DNA from: Modicisalibacter coralii
GTDB taxonomy: Bacteria > Pseudomonadota > Gammaproteobacteria > Pseudomonadales > Halomonadaceae
DNA: 64,000 bases
Direction of reading: 5' to 3'
NCBI RefSeq assembly: GCF_004117855.1
Contig: NZ_QWBW01000015.1
Span: 84,086-148,085, forward strand
The notes beneath the pieces are model-generated. The model was not told the DNA's origin. It did no database searches and saw nothing but the letters and a program-made list of their open reading frames with translations. The first letter of the stretch is position 1; each line of letters begins with the position of its first letter. The translations under genes were made by a program, and so were the position numbers. Shown here in pieces: positions 35,810-43,633 of this stretch.

Positions 35810-37083
35810 TCGGGTTGGTGGACTGCAACAACTTCTACGTCAGCTGCGAGCGCGTCTTCCAGCCGCGGCTCGAGGGCCTGCCGGTGGGCGTGATGTCCAA
35901 CAACGACGGCTGCGTGATCGCCCGCTCCAACGAGCTCAAGGCCCTGGGCGTCGAGATGGGCACCCCAGCCTTCGAGCTGCAGCAGTGGGTCAACCAGGGC
36001 CGCATTCACCTACTCTCCTCCAACTACGAGCTCTACGGCGACATGAGCGCCCGGGTGCGCGAGGTCCTCGAGGAGTTCTCCGCCGGCGTCGAGCCCTACT
36101 CCATCGACGAGATGTTCGTCAGGTTCGACGACTTCGACGCCGCCACCACCCAGGCACTCGCGCGCACGCTCTACCGCAACGTGCGCCAGTTCACCGGCAT
36201 CCCTGTCTGCGTGGGCGTGGCGCCCACCCGCACCTTGGCCAAGCTGGCCAACCGCGCCGCCAAGAATCTGCCGGAATTCGACGGGGTGTGCGTGATGCAC
36301 GCCGACGGCGACGACACACGACGCCTGCTCGAGCGCACCGCCCTGGGCGACGTCTGGGGCGTCGGCCGCCGGCTGGTCGAGCGGCTGGCCATTCAGGGCA
36401 TCGAGACCGCCTGGGATCTCCGCCAGGCCGACCCCAAGGCCATCCGCCGACGCTACTCCGTCACCCTCGAACGCACCGTGCGCGAGCTCCAAGGCACGCC
36501 CTGCATCGAGCTCAACGACGCCAGCGAGCCCCGCCAGCGCATCATGACCTCGCGCTCCTTTGGCCGCCTGACCGGCGAGCTGGGCGAGCTGCAGGACGCC
36601 ATCCGCCAGCACGCCCAGCGCGGCGCCGAGAAGCTCCGCCAGCAGGACAGCCACGCCCGCGCCGTGCTCGTGTTCCTCAAGACCAACCGCCACCGGTCCG
36701 ACCTGCCCCAGTACTCGCCCAGCGTCGTCGTCGAGCTGCCCGAGCCCAGCGACGACAGCCGGCCGATCCTGGCCGCCGCGCAGCAGGGGCTCGAGGCGAT
36801 CTATCGCCGCGGGTATCGCTTTATGAAGGCCGGCGTAATGCTGCTCGACCTGGTGGACGCCAACCGCGAGCAGCTCTCGCTGCTCGACACGCCCGAGCGG
36901 GAAGTCCAGCGCGAACGCGACCACCAACTGATGGCCGCCCTGGACGAGCTGAACGGGAGGATGGGCAAGGGAACGGTACGCCTGGGCGTGCCGCGTCAGA
37001 ACGCCGCCTGGCACCTGCGCTGCGCGCACCGCACGCCGAGGTGGACCACGCAGTGGCGAGAGTTGCCCAAGGCCAGAACCTGA
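35806..37083 (+). CDS. umuC: UmuC-like Y-family DNA polymerase
   Basis: 425 aa, normal length. GLVDCNNFYVSCERVF (metal Asp), YSIDEMFV (catalytic Asp-Glu), VGVAPTRTLAKLANRAAK, then the little-finger region SFGRLTGELGELQDAI and the DUF4113 C-terminus (GTVRLGVPRQNAAWHLRCAHRTPRWTTQW). Translesion synthesis polymerase V catalytic subunit. Coupled to umuD by a 4-nt overlap. Encoded within the island, so probably an element-borne mutagenesis operon. Confidence 0.93.
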   Translation: MIGLVDCNNFYVSCERVFQPRLEGLPVGVMSNNDGCVIARSNELKALGVEMGTPAFELQQWVNQGRIHLLSSNYELYGDMSARVREVLEEFSAGVEPYSIDEMFVRFDDFDAATTQALARTLYRNVRQFTGIPVCVGVAPTRTLAKLANRAAKNLPEFDGVCVMHADGDDTRRLLERTALGDVWGVGRRLVERLAIQGIETAWDLRQADPKAIRRRYSVTLERTVRELQGTPCIELNDASEPRQRIMTSRSFGRLTGELGELQDAIRQHAQRGAEKLRQQDSHARAVLVFLKTNRHRSDLPQYSPSVVVELPEPSDDSRPILAAAQQGLEAIYRRGYRFMKAGVMLLDLVDANREQLSLLDTPEREVQRERDHQLMAALDELNGRMGKGTVRLGVPRQNAAWHLRCAHRTPRWTTQWRELPKART

Positions 37084-37186
37084 CAGCGGCATAAGAGATC
37101 CATGACGCATGATGTCGCGGATGTCCTACACCTACATAGCGCTTTCCTCCCCCCATCTAGCCTGAAAGCAACGGGGAGGATTCACC

Positions 37187-37409
37187 ATGCCAGAGATCAC
37201 ACTGATGCCGGTTCCCATGGGACGCTGGGTGATGATGTGCCCCTGCGGAGCCGTCGAGATCCGCGCAGAACGGCCCACAATGGGCGACGTTCACACTGGA
37301 GAAGCTGGAAAGCAGGCATTACCGCGTCGTCTGCCATGCCTGCGGCCACGCTACCGAGCACTGGATCGGTCAGGCGTCGACGGGATCGATCAGTTCCGCG
37401 TCATCCTGA
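37187..37409 (+). pseudogene. small zinc-ribbon gene with apparent frameshift
   Basis: Starts MPEITLMPVPMGRWVMMCPCGAVEIRAERPTMG in one frame (ATG 37187, AGGAGG upstream). From about 37275 the coding-like sequence continues in the +1 frame as WATFTLEKLESRHYRVVCHACGHATEHWIGQ to a stop at 37407. Together CPCG and CHACG make one zinc ribbon. A single-base indel near 37275-37290 explains it. The tail overlaps the 3' end of the convergent SRAP gene. Confidence 0.55.
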
Positions 37410-38029
37410 GTGGGCTTGTTCACCCGGGTACTCACCGGCCAGTGGGTGATCCGCTCGGGGGGCAGGTGGTGGACGATGTGGCGGATCGTCTCGCGATCAG
37501 TCAGGAGAGGATCGAGCCATGGCTCGAGGCTCTCCTCGTCCAGGGCCAGGGGCATGCGGAAGTGGATCTTTGCCGCCACGCCGCGGGCCGGCTCGGTGAG
37601 GATCGCGCAGCCGGGCTTGCCGTCCGGCCGCTCGCTCCAGATGCCCGCCAGCCAGATCGGCTCGCGATCCTCGCGGCACAGGAAGTGCGGCTGCTTCTTC
37701 CCGTCCACCAGCAGCCACTCGTACCAGCCATCCGCCGGCACCAGGCAGCGGTGATGGGCGAACGCCCCTTTGAAGTAGTTGGAGGTGGCCACCTTCTCGA
37801 CGGTGGCGTTGATGGGCTCCGGTGCCTTCTCTTTCGCCCAGTGCGGCCGGTAGCCCCACCACACCTCGTCCATCACCAGCGGCGCATCATCGCTAGGATG
37901 GCGCACCGCGGTGATCCAAGTGCCCGGCGCCACATTGTAGCGCGGTGTCAGTTTCCGAGGCCCCAGCGGCAGGCGCAGGGCCTGGGAGAGCTTGGGATAT
38001 AGGCTATAGAGAGCTAAGCGGCCGCACAT
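37370..38029 (-). CDS. yedK: SRAP-domain DNA-protein crosslink sensor (YedK/HMCES)
   Basis: 219 aa. Begins Met-Cys-Gly-Arg: Cys2 is the residue that crosslinks to abasic sites after Met removal. Family motifs RYNVAPGT (conserved Asn), WWGYRPHWA, NATVEKVATSNYFKGAF, HHRCLVPADGWYEW, LTEPARGVAAKIHFRMP (His of the active site) are present. It shields abasic sites in single-stranded DNA. It stands next to umuDC, in keeping with an SOS and repair cluster. Confidence 0.92.
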   Translation of the reverse strand: MCGRLALYSLYPKLSQALRLPLGPRKLTPRYNVAPGTWITAVRHPSDDAPLVMDEVWWGYRPHWAKEKAPEPINATVEKVATSNYFKGAFAHHRCLVPADGWYEWLLVDGKKQPHFLCREDREPIWLAGIWSERPDGKPGCAILTEPARGVAAKIHFRMPLALDEESLEPWLDPLLTDRETIRHIVHHLPPERITHWPVSTRVNKPTQDDAELIDPVDA

Positions 38030-38046
38030 AATGTTTAGTTGATTCT

Positions 38047-39045
38047 TCAGCGTCCATGAGGAGTAAAAGATTCGCCAAGGTCATTAGCCACATATTTCAC
38101 TTCTTTATTGTAAACAGAAAGCGGCCAATTACTCCAAAAGTATGTCATTCCGTAAACTGAAATAATATAATACACAAAAAGAACGATCGGCTGCCTGAAG
38201 AAATAAAACTCTCCATAACGATCCTCAACAAAATGCCTGATAAATTTCTTCTTATCAAAAATATCTCTTAACCTCTCAGAAGAAAACTCCTCAACTGCAT
38301 CAGCATAACTTTCCAAAACCGCAAAGTGCAGCTGTCTATCAGGATCATCAACTTGCAACCCAAAGTCTTCTGAAAAAACCTTCTCCAAGACCTTGATCAC
38401 GGAATCCCGCTTATAATTCTCTGCCTGCAGCTTTTGCAAAGCTGTACAAAATATTTCATCTGTGGTTTCCATCAAAGCCATGCTTCTTGAAACATATCTT
38501 TCCGCTGAGGGAGGCACCACCCCTTTAGCTTTATAGATATTATCATGCACCAGCTCAGCATATGCGTGCTGAAGCAGAGTCCTTACTTGAACTTCACAAC
38601 AAATAAAATCGGGTACCCTTACTCCACCGACGTCCAAGTCCCTTTTAGGCCGAACCTCGTAATGTTTAGATTGGTAGTCAAATACTTTTGGACTCACCTC
38701 TATATCGAGTGCAAAATCTTTAGATACTTCCCACCCCCAGTCTTGATGCTCAATAATTTTTTCGACAAGGCATAGGTCGTCTGTAGTGAGAACCACAAAC
38801 CTTACCCCAACGAGATCTGTCATTTGCGTCTTAGGATCATCGTATTGCTTTATACTTATTTTATTCAACGCCGAATTTACGGCTTTCACTCTTGGAGTAG
38901 CGTCAATTTTTAAAAACTGGGGAGACAGTGCGCCAAGCCGGTTAGAAATTTCGTGCTTAACGATTTCGCTGACATAGTCTCCCCAGGCCTGCAAAGCAGG
39001 CCTTATGGACTCAAGATACTCTGCAAACTCTTCTTCAGTAGTCAT
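38047..39045 (-). CDS. RelA/SpoT-type nucleotidyltransferase, single-domain
   Basis: 332 aa. Synthetase motifs: PRVKAVNSALNKI (Arg52, Lys54), TDLVGVRFVVLT (Asp77), YQSKHYEV (Tyr124, Ser126, His128) and EVQVRTLLQHAYAELVHD (Glu151...Asp168). No HD hydrolase, TGS or ACT domain. After ~150 residues the C-terminal half is unassigned, with a hydrophobic stretch near 288-306 (FFRQPIVLFVYYIISVYG). Family members make (p)ppGpp/(p)ppApp or pyrophosphorylate tRNA as toxins (ToxSAS, CapRel). Start overlaps the stop of the NdpA-like gene by 4 nt. Base composition is strongly AT-rich compared with neighbours, a sign of transfer. Confidence 0.8.
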   Translation of the reverse strand: MTTEEEFAEYLESIRPALQAWGDYVSEIVKHEISNRLGALSPQFLKIDATPRVKAVNSALNKISIKQYDDPKTQMTDLVGVRFVVLTTDDLCLVEKIIEHQDWGWEVSKDFALDIEVSPKVFDYQSKHYEVRPKRDLDVGGVRVPDFICCEVQVRTLLQHAYAELVHDNIYKAKGVVPPSAERYVSRSMALMETTDEIFCTALQKLQAENYKRDSVIKVLEKVFSEDFGLQVDDPDRQLHFAVLESYADAVEEFSSERLRDIFDKKKFIRHFVEDRYGEFYFFRQPIVLFVYYIISVYGMTYFWSNWPLSVYNKEVKYVANDLGESFTPHGR

Positions 39046-40139
39046 CCTAGGTCACTTACATTACCCTGAATTCTAACTAAAGTATCATTGTCACCACGCT
39101 CTTCTACTGTAACCAAGTTCTGGAAGTCATCAGAAGGCCCCGTTATGGAAATGCCCGAGGTGAAATTGACCTTTCTTTTCTTCCTGAGCTTAGACTCAAT
39201 ATACTCTACATCCTTCTCAACGCCACCCTGAGGGAAGCCTCGATCCTGCATGTAATCAACATAGGCTTCAGAGTGATCTTCTTCAAGATACTTTTCGGCA
39301 AAATCTGCTGAACTAACGATAGCAGTTTGACTTTTAAGCTCTGCCCGCAACGACTCTACATAATCAAATTTCTTACCTTCATCAACATCTAGAGAGTTGA
39401 TGTAGTCAACAGTATACTCATAAAAATTTTGCGTTAGCTTTTTGGAAGAAGAGCTAATCCCCATGCCAAGAAAAGTATTATAAAAATATGAAGCTGCAGT
39501 TCGCGTCTCAACACTGGTCAGCAAATGATCGAACAAAAACGCTCTATAATTTGATTTATTATACCTTCCATTTTCCGGAGGGGCCGAAACAGTCTCAACT
39601 AAGCAGCCAATCTTATAGAGCTTCTGAGCTTCAGTAAGAAAAATGTCTCTAACATAGTTCAAAGCTACCGTTTGATCATCTACAGCCTCAGTGGTAAATC
39701 CATCTTGAAACTCTGCTTTTATCACTGAGACAAACGGTCTGGCATGCTCACCAACCCGCCCAGAGATGATCGCCATAACTCCACCCGGAATCTTTCTCGT
39801 CAGAGCATCAGTCAAATTATTTGCTAAAACTTCTGAAAGCTCAATAAAGCGGTCTACATCACAGTGCAGCATTTCTGCTGCAATTTGAAAAAAACTCCCT
39901 TCATCCGCCTGATCAATGCTCATCTCAATGCCATGGGACTTATTGCCAAGCGCGGCAGTCACACGGCTTTGAAGAGCCGACTTCTCTTCAGCATTCAAAT
40001 TAATAAAATGCTTTTTAATTGCAGGCGGCACCCGAGTTTTATCCTCGGCTGGCGCAAACACATGGTGGATCATCAACTTCTCTATAATCACACCTTCAAA
40101 AGGAAAATTGCCAGTCAAGACATTTACAGCTTGGTTCAT
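39042..40139 (-). CDS. NdpA/YejK-like nucleoid-associated protein
   Basis: 365 aa. Resembles the 37-kDa nucleoid-associated family (PF04245): EGVIIEKLMIHHVFA at the N-terminus, LTRKIPGGVMAIISGRVGEHARPFVSVIKAEFQDGF, YVRDIFLTEAQKLYKIGCLVE, FLFDHLL and a C-terminal NFTSGISITGPSDDF. E. coli NdpA is 335 aa. In accessory islands family members pair with toxin-like genes; here it overlaps a RelA/SpoT gene by 4 nt and precedes it, so it may be sensor, DNA-binding partner or neutraliser. AT-rich, foreign composition. Confidence 0.72.
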   Translation of the reverse strand: MNQAVNVLTGNFPFEGVIIEKLMIHHVFAPAEDKTRVPPAIKKHFINLNAEEKSALQSRVTAALGNKSHGIEMSIDQADEGSFFQIAAEMLHCDVDRFIELSEVLANNLTDALTRKIPGGVMAIISGRVGEHARPFVSVIKAEFQDGFTTEAVDDQTVALNYVRDIFLTEAQKLYKIGCLVETVSAPPENGRYNKSNYRAFLFDHLLTSVETRTAASYFYNTFLGMGISSSSKKLTQNFYEYTVDYINSLDVDEGKKFDYVESLRAELKSQTAIVSSADFAEKYLEEDHSEAYVDYMQDRGFPQGGVEKDVEYIESKLRKKRKVNFTSGISITGPSDDFQNLVTVEERGDNDTLVRIQGNVSDLG

Positions 40140-40196
40140 ACCCTCTCCCTTGCGTCACCAGTAATTTATTATATTTTTTTGAGCTTCTACGACTCT

Positions 40197-40390
40197 TTAA
40201 TTTATTTCTCCAATCCGAATCTCACACCGCCCCAGGATCTCCACGTCCTTCATACCCTGCGGCTTGATCATAGCGCGGGTTGTCGCTGATCAGCAGCCAG
40301 GCGACGCTGGCGACGCGCTGCACGCGCTTGATGCAGCGCTCGCCGTGCACGAGCAGCGGGAATACGCAGTTCCCGGCCATCCTGACGCTC
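40197..40390 (-). pseudogene. C-terminal fragment of an S24/LexA-like phage repressor
   Basis: Minus strand: FPLLVHGERCIKRVQRVASVA and WLLISDNPRYDQ, then after a one-base shift near 40255, MKDVEILGRCEIRIGEIN. This is the end of the S24 peptidase domain (catalytic Lys in KRVQR, SDNPRY, VEILGR). The N-terminal DNA-binding part is absent. A relic of the prophage or element whose integrase would have sat at this tRNA end. Confidence 0.6.
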
Positions 40391-40642
40391 TAGGGGATTG
40401 CCTTCCTGCATCGTGGATGCATATGAAGAAAAATCTGACATCGCCACTTCCCGGGCCTAGTCGTTCTCATAACACTTAGGTCGACACTACCTGAGAGAGG
40501 TACGGCCTGTCATGCCTGAACTAGGAGGCGACCGACCAAGGTGGGTGGTAGCAACATCGAGAAAATGGAAGGCGTGAGGGGGACAGCAGAAGGACACACT
40601 GTCCAACAGCGTCCTGGGAAGGCCAGTGAAAGCCAGACACAA

Positions 40643-40666
40643 AGTATGGGCTGAAGTATGGGCTGA
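40643..40666. repeat. tandem 12-bp direct repeat AGTATGGGCTGA
   Basis: Two perfect adjacent copies 54 nt from the tRNA-Ser 3' end, on the island side. Tandem direct repeats at this distance resemble integrase arm-type sites of an attachment region. Confidence 0.6.
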
Positions 40667-40685
40667 GAGGGTATAGAAAAAGAAA

Positions 40686-40707
40686 AAGCCGCTGAAATCA
40701 GCGGCTT
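40686..40707 (-). terminator. terminator of tRNA-Ser
   Basis: Minus strand AAGCCGCTGA-TT-TCAGCGGCTTTTTC; near-perfect stem with U tract 13 nt after the CCA end. Confidence 0.85.
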
Positions 40708-40719
40708 CTCTATATTCTG

Positions 40720-40807
40720 TGGCGGAGGGGGAGGGATTCGAACCCTCGAAGCCTTTCGACTTACACACTTTCCAGGCGTGCTCCTTCGACCACTCGGACA
40801 CCCCTCC
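40720..40807 (-). tRNA. tRNA-Ser (anticodon GGA)
   Basis: 88 nt including encoded CCA. Acceptor GGAGGGG pairs with CCCCTCC; long variable arm typical of Ser; T-arm GAGGGTTCGAATCCCTC; anticodon loop CTGGAAA gives GGA. The 3' end faces the accessory island, so this is the probable integration site. Confidence 0.95.
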
Positions 40808-40903
40808 GCAACTTTTCGTCCCGCGCTTTGGCCGGCGGCCTCTGCATCAGAACGGCGCACATGTTAACGAGCTAACCCCGCGATTGCAAGCGGATTTCCG
40901 GAT

Positions 40904-41404
40904 TCATGCCGGGAGCACGGCGTAATCGCCCTCCGCCTGGAAGCACAGGGTGTCACCGACGTACAGCTGCTGCGCCAGCGCCAGGCGCCCCTTGCCACGC
41001 TCGCGCAGGCTGGCTTGCAGGTCACTGGCGCCCTGCGCCGCCTGTGGCCGGCAGATCAGTCGGTAGTCCGCCGTGACCGGGGCCAGATAGCGCTGGCTGG
41101 CGTGGGCGACGACGACATCCTGACGGCGCCCACGCGCCCGCAGCCAGAGCGTCGTCCAGGTCCAGCCGATCAACGTGGCCTGGGCAGCCAGCGACCCGCC
41201 GAAGCCACTGCCCTTGTCGTTGAGGTTGGGCGCGAGCCGTAGCTGCCAGACAAGGGCGTCCTCCTCCCAGGCCATGGATTGCAGTCCCAGGTGCCCGACC
41301 AGCGGGATCGCCTCTTCCAGCCAGGCCTGGAAGGCGGCGAGGTCCTCGACCTTGGCGTCGTGGGGCAACGGCGGATGCGCGAAGGGCTGGCCGGGGCGAC
41401 GCAT
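40904..41404 (-). CDS. YiiD-C-type thioesterase-like protein
   Basis: 166 aa hotdog-fold protein resembling the C-terminal domain of YiiD: IPLVGHLGLQSMAWEEDALVWQLRLAPNLNDKGSGFGGSLAAQATLIGW, with conserved Asn/Asp and a helix after GGSL. Putative acyl-thioesterase; substrate unknown. Six nt downstream of the nitroreductase gene, hence one transcript. First core gene right of the island. Confidence 0.72.
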   Translation of the reverse strand: MRRPGQPFAHPPLPHDAKVEDLAAFQAWLEEAIPLVGHLGLQSMAWEEDALVWQLRLAPNLNDKGSGFGGSLAAQATLIGWTWTTLWLRARGRRQDVVVAHASQRYLAPVTADYRLICRPQAAQGASDLQASLRERGKGRLALAQQLYVGDTLCFQAEGDYAVLPA

Positions 41405-41410
41405 CGCGGT

Positions 41411-41971
41411 TCAGTCCCAGCGTTCGACGAACTCGGCCGGATCGCGCTCGGGGATCGGCGGAAAGCGACCGCCCGGCTGACCGAGGTAGAGAAAGGCGAC
41501 GATCTCGTCGTGTTCGCCGAGCCCGAGTCCCTCGCGGACCACCGGATCGAAGGCGAAGGTGCCGGTCCGCCACATCGCGCCCAGCCCCTGCGCCTGGGCG
41601 GCCAGCAGCATGGCGTGCGCGGCGCAGCCCGCCGAGAGCACCTGCTCGACAGCCGGCACCTTGGGCAGGTCGGGCGTGCCCCTGGCGATCACCGCGATGA
41701 TCAGGGGCGCGCGCTTGGGCTTCTTGCGGATGGAATCCAGATGCGACGCGTCGAGATCGGGGTTCTTGCGCGCCTCCCCCTCGGCGAAAAGCTCGCCGAG
41801 GCGGTCGATGCCTTCGCCGCTGAACTCGATGAAGCGCCAGGGCGTGAGTTCCTTGTGGTCGGGGGCCCGCAGGGCGGCACGATAGAGGGCATCGAGCTGC
41901 TCGCGAGAGGGTGCGGGTCCGGCCAGCTTGCCCATCGAGCGGCGTTCATGAAGCAGGCGCATCGCCTCCAT
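41411..41971 (-). CDS. nitroreductase-family protein (YdjA-like)
   Basis: 186 aa. FMN-binding nitroreductase fold: LLHERRSMGKLAGPAPSREQLDALYRAALRAPDHKELTPWRFI (RRS phosphate-binding motif), SAGCAAHAMLLAAQAQGLGAMWRTG, VAFLYLGQP. Short form like E. coli YdjA. Start ATG follows AGGAGGTTGTGCC. Likely reduces nitro or enone compounds with NAD(P)H. Confidence 0.87.
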   Translation of the reverse strand: MEAMRLLHERRSMGKLAGPAPSREQLDALYRAALRAPDHKELTPWRFIEFSGEGIDRLGELFAEGEARKNPDLDASHLDSIRKKPKRAPLIIAVIARGTPDLPKVPAVEQVLSAGCAAHAMLLAAQAQGLGAMWRTGTFAFDPVVREGLGLGEHDEIVAFLYLGQPGGRFPPIPERDPAEFVERWD

Positions 41972-42022
41972 GGCACAACCTCCTATAAACGAGAACCTTT
42001 CTCGGCAATGTATCGTATTCGT

Positions 42023-42856
42023 TCACTGCCGCGCCAGGCGCAACGGCAAGGGCGGCGTTTCGCAGGGCGTGGCGCGCCAGGGGCTGATGTCCAGCCCACC
42101 GCGACGCACGTAGCGCGCCATCACCAGCAGGCGCTCGGGACTGGCGCGCTCCATCAGGTCGGTGAAGATGTGCTCGACGCAATGCTCGTGAAAATCCTGG
42201 TGCTGACGAAAGCCGATCAGGTAGCGCAGCAGACCCTCGCGATCGAGCCGCGGCCCCCGGTAACGAATCAGCACGCTGCCCCAGTCGGGCTGGCCGGTCA
42301 CCGGGCAGTTGGACTTGAGCAGATGCGAGTGCAGGGTCTCTGCGACGCTATCGGGTCCGGCCCGCAGGAGATCGGCATTGGGAGTGTAGTCGTCGACGGC
42401 GATGTCCAGCCCATCGATGCACTCGCCGGGCAAGGCCCGCGGCGCCAGCTCGGCATCGTCCACGGCGAGCAGGTCGACGCTGATAGGCCGCCCGGCGGCG
42501 TCGCCGAGATCGCGCCGCAGCGTGGCGACGACACGCTCGCGGCTGTCGAAGCGGGTCTGGTTGAAGCCGTTGAGATAGAGCTTCCAGGACTTGGACTCGA
42601 TCAGGTTCGGCGAGTCCGCCGGCAGCCGGAATCGCGCCACGGCGACCACCGGCTTGCCGCGCGCATCGAGCCAGGAGAGTTCGAAGGCGTGCCACTCGTC
42701 CTCGCCGACGAACGGCAGGTCGCCCGCTGCGATGCCCAGCGGCGCCCGGTTGGCGGCACGCGGAATGGCGAACAGCAGCCCGGGGTCGTAGCGCTCGGGA
42801 TAGGCGGACTCGCGCCCCAGCGGGGCGCCCGTCAGGGTATCGGGGCGGTGCGCCAT
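42023..42856 (-). CDS. queF: NADPH-dependent 7-cyano-7-deazaguanine reductase
   Basis: 277 aa, the long (unimodular) form of gammaproteobacteria. Nucleophile Cys184 in SNCPVTGQPDWGS, VDDYTPNADLL before it, and the C-terminal HEHCVEHIF with substrate-contact Glu/His. The Glu-Ser-Lys-Ser motif ESKSWKLYLNGFNQTRF is intact. Makes preQ1 from preQ0 in queuosine synthesis. Convergent spacing with the exporter genes is close (3 nt). Confidence 0.95.
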   Translation of the reverse strand: MAHRPDTLTGAPLGRESAYPERYDPGLLFAIPRAANRAPLGIAAGDLPFVGEDEWHAFELSWLDARGKPVVAVARFRLPADSPNLIESKSWKLYLNGFNQTRFDSRERVVATLRRDLGDAAGRPISVDLLAVDDAELAPRALPGECIDGLDIAVDDYTPNADLLRAGPDSVAETLHSHLLKSNCPVTGQPDWGSVLIRYRGPRLDREGLLRYLIGFRQHQDFHEHCVEHIFTDLMERASPERLLVMARYVRRGGLDISPWRATPCETPPLPLRLARQ

Positions 42857-42859
42857 TGG

Positions 42860-43633
42860 TCAGCTCCTGATGCCCTTGCCGCGCTCGAGCATCCACAGCG
42901 CGAGCAGGAAGAAGACGACGATGAACAGCGCCACGGCGATCAGCGCACCGGCCACCGGGATGTCCGACACCCCCAGGATGCCGTAGCGGAAGGCGTTGAC
43001 CATGTAGAGGATCGGATTGACCATCGACACGCCCTGCCAGAAGTCCGGGAGCATGTCGATCGAGTAGAACACGCCGCCCAGGTAGGTCAACGGCGTCAGC
43101 ACGAAGATCGGCACGATCGAGATGTCGTCGAACTTGTTGGCCAGCAGCGCGTTGATGAAACCGCCGATGGCAAACAGCGTGGCGGTCATGGTCACCACGC
43201 CCACGGTCACCAGTGGGTGATAGATCGACAAGTCGGTGAAGAACAGCGACACCAGGGTCACGATCAGACCGACGCCCAGGCCACGGGCCATGCCGCCGAG
43301 GACGAAACCGCCCAGGATCACCCAGTTGGGCATCGGCGAGACCATCATCTCCTCCACGCTGCGCTGGAACTTGTTGGAGAAGAACGACGAAGCCACGTTG
43401 GAGTAGCTGTTGGTGATCACCGACATCATGATCAGCCCGGGGACGATGTAGGCCATGTAGTCGAAGCCGTCCATCTCGCCGACCCGCGAGCCGATCAGGT
43501 TGCCGAAGATGATGAAGTACATGGTCATGGTGATCGACGGCGGCAGCAGGGTCTGCGGCCAGATACGCGTGAAACGGCGTACCTCCTTGACCACCAGCGT
43601 CCACAGCGCGACCAGGATCTGGCGTGGATTCAT
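42860..43633 (-). CDS. yadH: ABC-2-type transporter permease (YadH-like)
   Basis: 257 aa, six transmembrane segments with FIIFGNLIGSRVGEMDGFDYMAYIVPGLIMMSVI, SSFFSNKFQRSVEEMMVSPMPNW and a C-terminal LERGKGIRS. Overlaps the ATPase gene by 4 nt; the two form an exporter like E. coli YadGH. Substrate unknown. Confidence 0.88.
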   Translation of the reverse strand: MNPRQILVALWTLVVKEVRRFTRIWPQTLLPPSITMTMYFIIFGNLIGSRVGEMDGFDYMAYIVPGLIMMSVITNSYSNVASSFFSNKFQRSVEEMMVSPMPNWVILGGFVLGGMARGLGVGLIVTLVSLFFTDLSIYHPLVTVGVVTMTATLFAIGGFINALLANKFDDISIVPIFVLTPLTYLGGVFYSIDMLPDFWQGVSMVNPILYMVNAFRYGILGVSDIPVAGALIAVALFIVVFFLLALWMLERGKGIRS

